This document shows positions 23,811 to 30,946 of a stretch of DNA of 36,480 bases, in pieces. The stretch comes from an uncultured Bacilli bacterium (GTDB lineage Bacteria; Bacillota_I; Bacilli_A; RF39; UBA660), in contig CASPWD010000014.1 in assembly GCA_949425635.1 (NCBI GenBank), positions 1 to 36,480 of the forward strand, written 5' to 3'. Position 1 is the first letter of the stretch. The number at the start of each line of letters is the position of its first letter. Under the pieces are notes generated by a model. The model was not told where the DNA came from. It saw only the letters and a program-made list of their open reading frames with translations, and searched no databases. The position numbers and the translations under genes are program-made.

Positions 23811-25989
23811 ATAAACTTAAAGGATTATTATCTATTTCAATATTTACTTTATTATTTAACATAAATAGTTCATCTAACTCTTTTAATGTTTTGAAGAGAT
23901 TAGGATCTCTTTTGTATTTTAGAATTATTTGAAAACGATAAACGTTATTTATTTTAAACATTGATGCTGTTGTTGGACCCAAAATGATTGTACTTTTATC
24001 TAAATTTTTTTCTAAATATTTTTTTACTTTGCTTATTTCTTTTGAAGCAGCATCGTAGTCTTTAGAAGATGTCTTAATACTAGTAAGATAGTAGTATGGT
24101 GGATAATCTAATTTATGGCGATTTGTCATTTCATAATTGTAGAATTTCATGTAATCATTATTCTTGACACACTTTAGAGTAAAATTGTCTGGATTGAATG
24201 TTTGAATAATTACTTCGCCAGGTAGGATACTGCGCCCTGCTCGGCCAGCTACTTGAGATAAAAGAGCAAATGTCCTTTCACCACTACGGAAGTCAGGAAT
24301 GTTTAAAGTTGCATCCGCATTAATAACTCCAACTAAAGTTACTAAAGGAAAGTTTAAACCTTTAGAAATCATTTGAGTACCTAATAAAATGTCGTATTCG
24401 TGGTTTTTGAATTTGTTAATGATATCCTCATGAGCACCTTTATTTCTAGTTGTATCAGCATCCATTCTAATAACACGAGCACTCGGTAATAATTTTTTTA
24501 TTTCTAGTTCGAGTTTTTCAGTACCTAGACCATAATCCGTTAAAGCTTTTTCATGACATTCTGGACATACTTCTCCTTTAAAGATTGCATATCCGCAATA
24601 ATGACATCTTAAGTTTCCTGATGATTTATGGTAAGTTAGAGCGATGTCACAATGAGGGCATTTGTAAGTAAAGCCGCAAGATTTACAAGTTATAATAGTT
24701 GAATATCCTCTTCTGTTTAGTAATAGAATAGATTGTTCTTGTTTTTGTAAACGATCTTTTAACTTGCTTTTTAGTGGTTCTGAGAAAATCGTGTTATAAC
24801 GTTTCATCTCTTCTGCCATATCAACAATTTGAATTGTAGGTAAAATAGATTTGCCGACACGATTAGGCATTTCGATATATTTATAAACACCTTTTAAAGC
24901 ACGAGCCATAGTTTCTAGAGATGGTGTGGCACTTCCCAAGATAAGAGGGATATGATTGTAATGTTTACGAAATTCAGCCATATCAAGAACATGATAGCGA
25001 GGATTAGAGTCTTGTTTAAATGTTTCACTATGCTCTTCATCAATAATAATAATTCCCAAGTTTTTTAATGGAGTAAAAATAGCACTACGAGTACCAACAA
25101 CAATGTGAACTTCTTCACGAAGAATTTTTAGATATTCATCATACTTTTCACCAGCCGACAAACCACTATGAAAAATGGCGACATCGTTTCCAAAATGATT
25201 GTAGAACTTATTAACAATCTGTGTAGTCAAAGATATTTCTGGTACTAAAAGAATAGCAGTTTTATCTTCTTTTACCACTCTTTTAATTAATTCAATATAT
25301 ACTTCAGTTTTTCCTGAACCAGTAACACCATGAATAAGATAAGTGTTTTCTTCGTTTAAATTAATATTATCTAAAGCATTCTGCTGGTCTTTAGTAAAAG
25401 TTACTTTTTCTTCTTCTATACCCTTGTTGTTTAAACGATAAATTTGTTCTAATTCGATTGTTATTAAGTCTTCTTCTAATAAAGCATTTAGTGCTGGCGA
25501 TGAAAGTGCACTTTTTAGTACACGAGTATTCTCTAATAAAGTATTTAGAATTTCTATTTGTTTCGTTCGACGAGGATATTTAGAAATGTAATCTTCTATT
25601 GTTTCCCTGCTCTTATTTAATTTTATATAAGTTAGATATTTAGAGTAGTTACTTTTTTGTTCTTTTACTTTTAGAGAACTTGGAAGCATTGTTTGATAAG
25701 CAGTTATCTTAGTACATAGAGTTTTACTTTGAAGGTATGCTCCTAATTCCATTAATTCTTTGTTTAAGCAAAAATATTTATCAACAATATCAACTATTTC
25801 TTTTAGTTCGTAATCTTCATTAATATTATCTTTAATATTAGTTACAAAGCCATTTATTGTTTTAGGTCCAAAAGGAACTAAGACTTTCATTCCGACTTTT
25901 ATATCTTCTTTTAAATGAGAAGGAATAATATAGGTGAATGTTTTATCAATTGATTTAGAACTATATTCGATGAGAACTTCTGCGTACAT
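23809..25989 (-). CDS. priA: Primosomal protein N', replication restart helicase PriA
   Basis: A 726-residue 3'-5' superfamily 2 DNA helicase that reloads the replisome at stalled forks. An N-terminal DNA-binding region (about 1-200) precedes the helicase: GVTGSGKTEVYIEL (Walker A), IIIDEEHSETFKQD (Walker B DEEH), LGSATPSLE and the LLNRRGY motif. The zinc module has CKSCG, CPHC, CHYCG and CPECH. Downstream are GTQMISKGLNFP and QVAGRAGR. The start follows AAGGAGG. It is a single gene between a convergent deacetylase and the toxin-antitoxin repeat region. Confidence 0.96.
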   Translation of the reverse strand: MYAEVLIEYSSKSIDKTFTYIIPSHLKEDIKVGMKVLVPFGPKTINGFVTNIKDNINEDYELKEIVDIVDKYFCLNKELMELGAYLQSKTLCTKITAYQTMLPSSLKVKEQKSNYSKYLTYIKLNKSRETIEDYISKYPRRTKQIEILNTLLENTRVLKSALSSPALNALLEEDLITIELEQIYRLNNKGIEEEKVTFTKDQQNALDNINLNEENTYLIHGVTGSGKTEVYIELIKRVVKEDKTAILLVPEISLTTQIVNKFYNHFGNDVAIFHSGLSAGEKYDEYLKILREEVHIVVGTRSAIFTPLKNLGIIIIDEEHSETFKQDSNPRYHVLDMAEFRKHYNHIPLILGSATPSLETMARALKGVYKYIEMPNRVGKSILPTIQIVDMAEEMKRYNTIFSEPLKSKLKDRLQKQEQSILLLNRRGYSTIITCKSCGFTYKCPHCDIALTYHKSSGNLRCHYCGYAIFKGEVCPECHEKALTDYGLGTEKLELEIKKLLPSARVIRMDADTTRNKGAHEDIINKFKNHEYDILLGTQMISKGLNFPLVTLVGVINADATLNIPDFRSGERTFALLSQVAGRAGRSILPGEVIIQTFNPDNFTLKCVKNNDYMKFYNYEMTNRHKLDYPPYYYLTSIKTSSKDYDAASKEISKVKKYLEKNLDKSTIILGPTTASMFKINNVYRFQIILKYKRDPNLFKTLKELDELFMLNNKVNIEIDNNPLSL

Positions 25990-26071
25990 TAATATTCCTC
26001 CTTAGATAATTGATTAGTGATATTATATCATATTTTGATAGTTATTTTTAATTAAGAGATTACTGTCTTGC

Positions 26072-26100
26072 TTGAAATGTGATGCTTAATAATATATAAT
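26072..26100 (+). promoter_or_regulatory. Promoter of antitoxin-like RNA 1
   Basis: TTGAAA (26072-26077), a 17-base spacer and TATAAT (26095-26100). A purine at 26107-26108 is a suitable start. Confidence 0.75.
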
Positions 26101-26106
26101 TAGTTT

Positions 26107-26206
26107 AGGAAACGAATATCATTAAAAAAATGATACATTTGATTTAATCAAATGATTTCCTTTTGGTTTTTTGGAGGTCTGATTATAAATAATCAGACCA
26201 TTTTTT
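26107..26206 (+). ncRNA. Predicted antisense antitoxin RNA 1, about 100 nt
   Basis: The predicted RNA starts near 26107 and ends at the hairpin 26176-26199. It has several self-complementary parts: GGAAA near the 5' end against TTTCC, ATCATT against AATGAT, and CATTTGAT against ATCAAATG. On the other strand the peptide transcript runs convergently into it, so the two would be antisense over most of this RNA. That is the layout of Fst/par-type type I toxin-antitoxin loci. No protein frame explains it. The role is inferred. Confidence 0.6.
26176..26206 (+). terminator. Terminator of antitoxin-like RNA 1
   Basis: An 11-bp stem (GGTCTGATTAT at 26176-26186, ATAATCAGACC at 26189-26199) is followed by A and six T. 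There is no T run on the minus strand. Confidence 0.85.
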
Positions 26207-26209
26207 GTT

Positions 26210-26284
26210 TTATCTAAAAATTAAGATTAAAACAACCAAAAGTAAAATTGCTATGATAAATTTAAAGAACTTCTCTAAACTCAT
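26210..26284 (-). CDS. Small hydrophobic peptide 1, probable type I toxin
   Basis: A 24-residue peptide: MSLEKFFKF, then a run of Ile, Leu, Val and Ala forming one membrane helix, ending Phe-Arg. The ATG at 26284 is preceded by an AAAGGAAG site eight bases upstream (26293-26300). Size, single helix and a long leader fit membrane-acting type I toxins (Fst/Ldr/Tis style), though the sequence is not one I recognise. The minus-strand transcript would run into the convergent RNA gene. A T-run after the CATTTGATTAAATCAAATG hairpin (about 26124-26130 on the minus strand) may end it. A second copy lies at 26725-26799. Confidence 0.7.
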   Translation of the reverse strand: MSLEKFFKFIIAILLLVVLILIFR

Positions 26285-26389
26285 AACAGATCTTCCTTTC
26301 TAACTTTCACAATTAATTTGATAGTTAGCAAACCAAAACTCCCCTGTTTAAAAAAGGAAATCATTGTTATTTCAAATGTATCAGGTTCT

Positions 26390-26418
26390 ACTCTAACAAA
26401 TAAAAATACCTTTGTAAA
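26390..26418 (-). promoter_or_regulatory. Probable promoter of peptide 1
   Basis: On the minus strand TTTACA (26413-26418), a 17-base spacer and TAGAGT (26390-26395). The same boxes and spacing are kept in copy 2. The start would be near 26383, giving a leader of about 99 bases. A second possible pair (TTGAAA-17-TTTAAA) lies nearer the gene. Confidence 0.45.
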
Positions 26419-26588
26419 TATAATAAATTTTGTGTCTTTTTTAAATTCAAATTTTAATATTTTTATAAATATTATTTTCTTATTTTGGCTATTATTTTAC
26501 ATGGATTGGTATTTAAAGTTATAGCAAAGTTTGCTTGGTATAAAATATTAATATACTTATATATTCTTTAGATATTAACATGTTTTTA

Positions 26589-26617
26589 TTGAAAAGAACT
26601 TTTTTATAATATATAAT
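26589..26617 (+). promoter_or_regulatory. Promoter of antitoxin-like RNA 2
   Basis: TTGAAA (26589-26594), a 17-base spacer and TATAAT (26612-26617), the same boxes as copy 1 with a different spacer sequence. Confidence 0.75.
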
Positions 26618-26623
26618 TAGTTT

Positions 26624-26722
26624 AGGAAACACGTATCATTTAAATTAAAAAATGATACATTTGATTTAATCAAATAATTTCCTTTTGTTTTGGGGCCTGA
26701 TTAATCATAATCAGACTTTTTG
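26624..26722 (+). ncRNA. Predicted antisense antitoxin RNA 2, about 99 nt
   Basis: The counterpart of the RNA at 26107-26206. It has the same 5' part (TTTAGGAAAC), the same TGATACATTTGATTTAATCAAA block and a terminal hairpin. The stem is shorter: CTGATTA (26697-26703) against TAATCAG (26708-26714), because two outer pairs were lost, followed by ACTTTTT. Changes between the two RNAs are concentrated in loops and the terminator. That could give each RNA some specificity for its own peptide transcript, but this is inference. Confidence 0.55.
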
Positions 26723-26724
26723 TT

Positions 26725-26799
26725 TTATCTAAAAATTAAGATTAAAACAACTAAAAGTAAAATTGCTACGATAAATTTAAAGAACTTCTCTAAACTCAT
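26725..26799 (-). CDS. Small hydrophobic peptide 2, probable type I toxin
   Basis: The 24-residue paralogue of peptide 1 with Ile11 changed to Val and one silent Leu codon change. It has the same AAAGGAAG ribosome binding site and the same 5' leader. Near-identity of the peptide while the RNA partner drifted is what a maintained duplicate toxin would look like. No stop or frameshift is present. Confidence 0.68.
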   Translation of the reverse strand: MSLEKFFKFIVAILLLVVLILIFR

Positions 26800-26904
26800 A
26801 ACAGATCTTCCTTTCTAACTTTCACAATTAATTTGATAGTTAGCAAACCAAAACTCCCCTGTTTAAAAAAGGAAATCATTGTTATTTCAAATGTATCAGA
26901 TTCT

Positions 26905-26933
26905 ACTCTAGCAAATAAAAAACACTTTGTAAA
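26905..26933 (-). promoter_or_regulatory. Probable promoter of peptide 2
   Basis: On the minus strand TTTACA (26928-26933), a 17-base spacer and TAGAGT (26905-26910), exactly as in copy 1. Sequence similarity between the copies ends at this -35 box. Confidence 0.45.
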
Positions 26934-27120
26934 TCAAGAAAAAATTAGCTTTTTTTATATTCAGATTTTAGTCTATTTTATTAGGTCATTATAGTAATTT
27001 GAACTTATTTCAAATAGTCTTATTAACTTTTGGTTATATCGATATAATTATAAGATATATTGTATAAGATTTAAGTTTGCAAGTTTTATAATTATTTAGT
27101 ACAATTTTTATAGAATAGAG

Positions 27121-28692
27121 ATGATCTTGATGATAAATGCTTTAATTGGTTTACATATGATTAAAAAAACTGGAGCTAATGTTTGTAAAGGTATTTTTTA
27201 TAATTACATGTCTAAAAATTTTAATTTGGATGATTTTTTAAATAAGTATCAAGATGATTTAAATAAAGGAGTTAGAACGTTATCATTAGTTGAACCTTCT
27301 TTTGTAGATAAAGAAATTATAGAACCATGTTATCAGATTCTTAAAGATAATGTGACAGAAGATGAACTTCTTTTAGTAACAAATCGTATTAAAGATATAA
27401 GGATTAAAAAAGGAATATTTAGTTTAACAGAAGGTGGTCATTTTAACAATTCACTCAGTTTAATTAAGTATTATGATGTAAAATCATTAATGCATGAATT
27501 TTTACATATGGCGTCTAGTTATTACAATAAGGATAATAATGTATGGATGTGTGGTTTTGAAAATAATTATAAATTATTAAGAATTGGTCATGGATTAACA
27601 GAAGGATTTACTGAATTATTTGCTTCAAGATTAGAAAAAAGAGATATTCGCTCTTATAAAGAATTAACAGAAATATGTGAAATGCTAGAAATATTATTTG
27701 ATCATAAAGATGATGCTAGAAAATTATATTTTAGTTGTGATTTACCATCTTTTATTAATAAATTAAGGGAATATATGACAGATGATGAAGTGTTCAATCT
27801 AATACGAGAAATGGACTTTTTAGTATCTTCTAATGAAATGAATAGATCCTATGATATAAAACTATTTATATATAAAAGATTTATGGATAAATGTTTGGAT
27901 ATAGAAAAAATCAAAAAAATGACTGACCTTATTAGAAAGCAGAATGCAACTAGAATTCTTAGTGAAGCCAATAATTCAGAAATTAGGATTAGAAATATTG
28001 AAGATAAAAATATTTCTCAACATTTTAAAAAATATTCTAAAAAAAGTATTGCTAAAGCTGCTACCACCGTTGCTATATGCACTTCTTTACTTTTAGGAAA
28101 TCATGCTTTAGCTATTTCTAATAAACCTTATAACGATATGAAAAAATTAGTTGGAGCTCATACTACTGATAGTTACTTTGTTATGTTGGATGATAATTAC
28201 TCACTATCGTCTGAAGCTAATGCTAGTAGTTTAAGTGGTAGTGACTTATGTCGTTCATTAATTGCCAATAATATTAAATACTTTGAAGTAGATGGGGAAT
28301 ACTATACTGAAGATGGTGGTGAAATTACTATCGAAAAGTGTGAAATTACTATAAGAAACTATGTAAGAGATGCAATTCCTATCTATCATGAAAATACTAT
28401 AATTAATTATGTTGCTGGTGAAGATTTAAGGGACACTGAATATGAGATAAAAGACGGAAAAGTCTACTCTATTTCTTATATAACATACAATCAAGTGAAA
28501 CTTGCTGATGGTAGTATTATTTCACCAGTAGCTGATGTTACTAAAGATATAGAAGAAAGTTATTCTATTGCAGTTATTGATAGCTTTAAAGTATATTCTA
28601 AAAAATATGAAGATTTGAAGGCATTAAGTTTAATCTATGAAGATAATATTAACACCAATGTAGAACATATGTCGGAGGGAAAAAGCAAATAA
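27121..28692 (+). CDS. Large unknown protein with HEFLH zincin motif and internal signal-like segment
   Basis: A 523-residue protein in two parts. The first 300 residues are soluble and helical, with HEFLHMAS (His125, Glu126, His129) and, 32 residues later, GLTEGFTELFA (Glu161 or Glu165). HExxH plus a distal Glu is the gluzincin metallopeptidase pattern. A basic stretch (KKYSKKSIAK) and a hydrophobic segment (about 310-333) ending in NHALA-IS follow, like an internal Sec signal or anchor. The C-terminal 190 residues would then be outside. There is no N-terminal signal, so the zincin would be cytoplasmic. I do not recognise the whole family. A second ATG at 27130 follows GAGATGAT and may be the true start. 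A terminator follows. Confidence 0.65.
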   Translation: MILMINALIGLHMIKKTGANVCKGIFYNYMSKNFNLDDFLNKYQDDLNKGVRTLSLVEPSFVDKEIIEPCYQILKDNVTEDELLLVTNRIKDIRIKKGIFSLTEGGHFNNSLSLIKYYDVKSLMHEFLHMASSYYNKDNNVWMCGFENNYKLLRIGHGLTEGFTELFASRLEKRDIRSYKELTEICEMLEILFDHKDDARKLYFSCDLPSFINKLREYMTDDEVFNLIREMDFLVSSNEMNRSYDIKLFIYKRFMDKCLDIEKIKKMTDLIRKQNATRILSEANNSEIRIRNIEDKNISQHFKKYSKKSIAKAATTVAICTSLLLGNHALAISNKPYNDMKKLVGAHTTDSYFVMLDDNYSLSSEANASSLSGSDLCRSLIANNIKYFEVDGEYYTEDGGEITIEKCEITIRNYVRDAIPIYHENTIINYVAGEDLRDTEYEIKDGKVYSISYITYNQVKLADGSIISPVADVTKDIEESYSIAVIDSFKVYSKKYEDLKALSLIYEDNINTNVEHMSEGKSK

Positions 28693-28719
28693 AAAGAACT
28701 ATGAAAAATAGTTCTTTTT
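28692..28719 (+). terminator. Terminator after the zincin gene
   Basis: AAAAGAACTAT (28692-28702) pairs with ATAGTTCTTTT (28708-28718), with a 5-base loop and a T run. Confidence 0.9.
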
Positions 28720-28777
28720 ATTTTGGTGGCATCATTGATGCAGTATCACCAAACCCTTTTTCTCTTATCTATTAGAA

Positions 28778-29503
28778 TTAGATTATAGAATCTAATGCTA
28801 ATCCTATCATATTGTCTAGAGAAGTTTGTCTTTCTTCAGGTGTAACAATCACATCACTGAATTTAGAATCAACAGCTGTTACTATTACGGCTGCTTCACG
28901 ATTGAATGAATTTGCAATGTGAATAAGACCAAAGCTTTCCATTTCTTCTCCTAAGATAGTTAAATCTTTTGGAGCACGATTCATAATCGCATCATCATCT
29001 ACATATGGACCAAATACGTCAGTAGTCATCAAAGTTCCTTTATGAATCTTTAAATTTTTGGATAATGCAGTTTCATAAATTTTATTTACTAAGTTCATTG
29101 ATGGGATAACAATTTTTTCTTTATATCCATTATATGAATAAGCAAAACTTGATTCAGTGTAAACTTTATCAGCTAAGATAATTTCAGGAATCTCGACACT
29201 CTTGTGTGAAACACCGCAAGTTCCAATACGAATTACTTTTTGAACATTATAGAAATAAAATAATTCAAAAGCGTATATTCCGCACGAAGGCATTCCCATA
29301 CCTGATCCCATTACTGTTACTCTTTTTCCTTTGTATGTACCAGTAAATCCAAGCATATTTCTGACATCTGTTACCTTCTTAGCATTACTTAAAAAATTGT
29401 CAGCAATATATTTAGCTCTTAACGGATCACCAGGTAAAATTACAATATCTGCAATATCCTCTTTTTTAGCATTCATATGAATTGGCATACTTTGAGGTTT
29501 CAT
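28778..29503 (-). CDS. deoD: Purine nucleoside phosphorylase, DeoD type
   Basis: Splits purine (deoxy)nucleosides with phosphate in salvage; a hexameric DeoD-type enzyme. The 241 residues match the family. PIHMNAKKEDIADIVILPGD at the N-terminus holds His and the phosphate-binding region. GSGMGMPSCGIYAFEL, RIGTCG and GEEMESFGL (nucleoside-binding Glu/Met/Glu) are visible, and the catalytic Asp is in VTAVDS. I chose ATG 29503 because GAGGAGG lies seven bases upstream; the ATG at 29509 is too close to it. It lies alone between terminator-like structures. Confidence 0.94.
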   Translation of the reverse strand: MKPQSMPIHMNAKKEDIADIVILPGDPLRAKYIADNFLSNAKKVTDVRNMLGFTGTYKGKRVTVMGSGMGMPSCGIYAFELFYFYNVQKVIRIGTCGVSHKSVEIPEIILADKVYTESSFAYSYNGYKEKIVIPSMNLVNKIYETALSKNLKIHKGTLMTTDVFGPYVDDDAIMNRAPKDLTILGEEMESFGLIHIANSFNREAAVIVTAVDSKFSDVIVTPEERQTSLDNMIGLALDSII

Positions 29504-29562
29504 AAGCATTCCTCCTCTATGTTAATATTATATCTCATTTACATTTGTTTTATGTAAATAAA

Positions 29563-29598
29563 AAATGCTATTTACACTTTTTCGTGTAAATAGCATTT
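29563..29598 (-). terminator. Strong terminator after the PHP gene
   Basis: A 15-bp stem (AAATGCTATTTACAC at 29563-29577, GTGTAAATAGCATTT at 29584-29598) with a 6-base loop. On the minus strand it is followed by a T-rich tract. Confidence 0.9.
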
Positions 29599-29614
29599 GT
29601 AAAATTTTACTTTA

Positions 29615-30466
29615 TTAATAACGGCTTTTAATGTTAGTTAAAAAAGACAAATCTTCTATACTGATATCGACATTATTATTCTTTCCTGAACCAAGTTCTA
29701 TATTAGGTTTTACTTCTTTACCATGGTAATCTGTTCCACCAGTTTCTAAAAGTTCAAATTCTTTGGCTAATTCATGATAGAATGCTCTTCTTTCAGGACT
29801 ATTTAGTGAATGAATAACTTCAATACCTTTTAAACCATGAGCATGCAAATATGCTACTTCATCATGTAACTCTTGGTCGTTCAGCTTTAAAGACCATGGA
29901 TGAGCAAGAACTGCGATACCACCTGCATTATTTATTAAATCAAGACATTCTTCTTTAGTTATAGATTGCTTAATGTGTCTTACCTTGTCGTCTTTTAAAT
30001 ATTTATCAAAAGCTTCAGAAACACTCTCACAATAACCATATTTCATAAGAATTAGAGCTAACATAGGTCGTCCAATATTACCTTTGCGATTTAATAGTTC
30101 ATCTATATCTTCCTTAGGCAATATAATGTTAAAATCTTCTTCTAATTGTTTTATATAAAGTTTTATATTATTCTTAGACATTTCTTTTAATTCTTTTAAT
30201 CGTCTATTTAATTCTTTATCTTCTAAATCAAAATTATATCCTAAAATATGCATTTGCCCAATATCTACTTTAGCATTTAACTCTACTCCACTATATAAAG
30301 TTATATCATCATGAGGAAGAGATATTAGAATCTTTGAACCTTCAATATTATCATGATCAGTAAGTGCATATGCTTTTAAACCTATACTTCTAGCCTTATT
30401 CAGTAATTCTTCTGGAGTATGAGTACCATCAGAATGAATACTATGAGAATGTAAATCTACTTCCAT
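29615..30466 (-). CDS. PHP domain phosphoesterase (YciV/TrpH-like)
   Basis: A 283-residue member of the PHP family with DLHSHSIHSDGTHTP at residues 4-18 (metal-binding His), ALTDHDN near 34, GVELNA, LAHPWSL near 195 and GGTDYHG near 255. All conserved metal-binding blocks of the polymerase and histidinol phosphatase fold are present. Related YciV (RNase AM) proteins act on 3',5'-bisphosphate nucleotides or short RNA; the exact substrate here is unproven. It follows the cytidine-deaminase-like gene by 13 bases, probably one operon, and ends at a strong terminator. Confidence 0.88.
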   Translation of the reverse strand: MEVDLHSHSIHSDGTHTPEELLNKARSIGLKAYALTDHDNIEGSKILISLPHDDITLYSGVELNAKVDIGQMHILGYNFDLEDKELNRRLKELKEMSKNNIKLYIKQLEEDFNIILPKEDIDELLNRKGNIGRPMLALILMKYGYCESVSEAFDKYLKDDKVRHIKQSITKEECLDLINNAGGIAVLAHPWSLKLNDQELHDEVAYLHAHGLKGIEVIHSLNSPERRAFYHELAKEFELLETGGTDYHGKEVKPNIELGSGKNNNVDISIEDLSFLTNIKSRY

Positions 30467-30479
30467 TAACTATCACCTT

Positions 30480-30887
30480 CTAATTCTTTTTTAAACGAAA
30501 TGTTCCCCACCAATCTGGTATTAAACTTGATAATTTTACACTGGTCTCTTTTTCTAAATTAGTAAGAACTTCAACATTGTCTGGATTATCACATAATTCC
30601 AATAAATATTCTAAACTTTTACTGCTTGGAGTAATTATTTCTTCTAATTCATTTAAGACAACTATTTTTGTAAATTTTCTAATATTATCATTAATCATTG
30701 ATGTAACTGCACTTTTTTCAGCACTACATCCTATTCCAGTATTTGATGTAATACTAAGACCACTATATATTTTATTGTTGCTCCCTAAAATAGCACATGA
30801 ATTATTGCCAAACTCGATAAATGGTGATATTTCTTGAGCATTAAGTTTAGTTTTTGCTTCATTGTAAAGATTCATCCATGTTTTCAT
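30480..30887 (-). CDS. Cytidine-deaminase-like protein without zinc ligands
   Basis: A 135-residue protein with the cytidine deaminase fold: SPFIEFGNNSCAIL, YSGLSITSN and a C-terminal IPDWWGTFRL. It resembles a Bacillota deaminase subgroup that ends in VPxWWG. In that subgroup the zinc ligands are Cys in CAE and PCGxC. Here the same places read GCSAEKSA (Ser55 before Ala56-Glu57) and TPSSKS (Ser88 and Ser91), so all three Cys are Ser. The proton-shuttle Glu57 stays. A zinc-dependent deaminase cannot work in the usual way with this site, so it is probably a pseudo-enzyme, a regulator or an enzyme with a different metal. It shares an operon with the PHP phosphoesterase. Confidence 0.7.
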   Translation of the reverse strand: MKTWMNLYNEAKTKLNAQEISPFIEFGNNSCAILGSNNKIYSGLSITSNTGIGCSAEKSAVTSMINDNIRKFTKIVVLNELEEIITPSSKSLEYLLELCDNPDNVEVLTNLEKETSVKLSSLIPDWWGTFRLKKN

Positions 30888-30946
30888 AAAAATACACTTC
30901 CTTTAGTTATTTATAATAACATAGAAACAATTAAATTAACAATATA

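Larger units (their letters stand above)
26072..26419. repeat. Tandem repeat unit 1 (type I toxin-antitoxin module)
   Basis: A unit of about 348 bp that recurs at 26589-26934, offset about 515-517 bases, with most bases identical. It runs from the -35 box of an RNA promoter (+) to the -35 box of a peptide promoter (-), and similarity stops at those two boxes. Flanking and spacer sequence (26420-26588) is not shared. The left promoter keeps TTGAAA and TATAAT while its 17-base spacer differs between copies, which points to selection on the promoter. Confidence 0.85.
26589..26934. repeat. Tandem repeat unit 2 (type I toxin-antitoxin module)
   Basis: The second copy of the unit at 26072-26419. 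The peptide differs by one conservative residue and one silent codon, while the RNA gene has changed more (loops and terminator stem). The order of parts and both promoter boxes are preserved. Confidence 0.85.

Noticed and set aside
26318-26524. Plus-strand frame of 68 residues over the first repeat unit
   Set aside because: It has no ribosome binding site, reads through the toxin leader on the opposite strand and is not kept in repeat unit 2.
30577-30837. Plus-strand frame inside the cytidine-deaminase-like gene
   Set aside because: Shadow frame; the minus-strand protein has clear family similarity and an operon partner.
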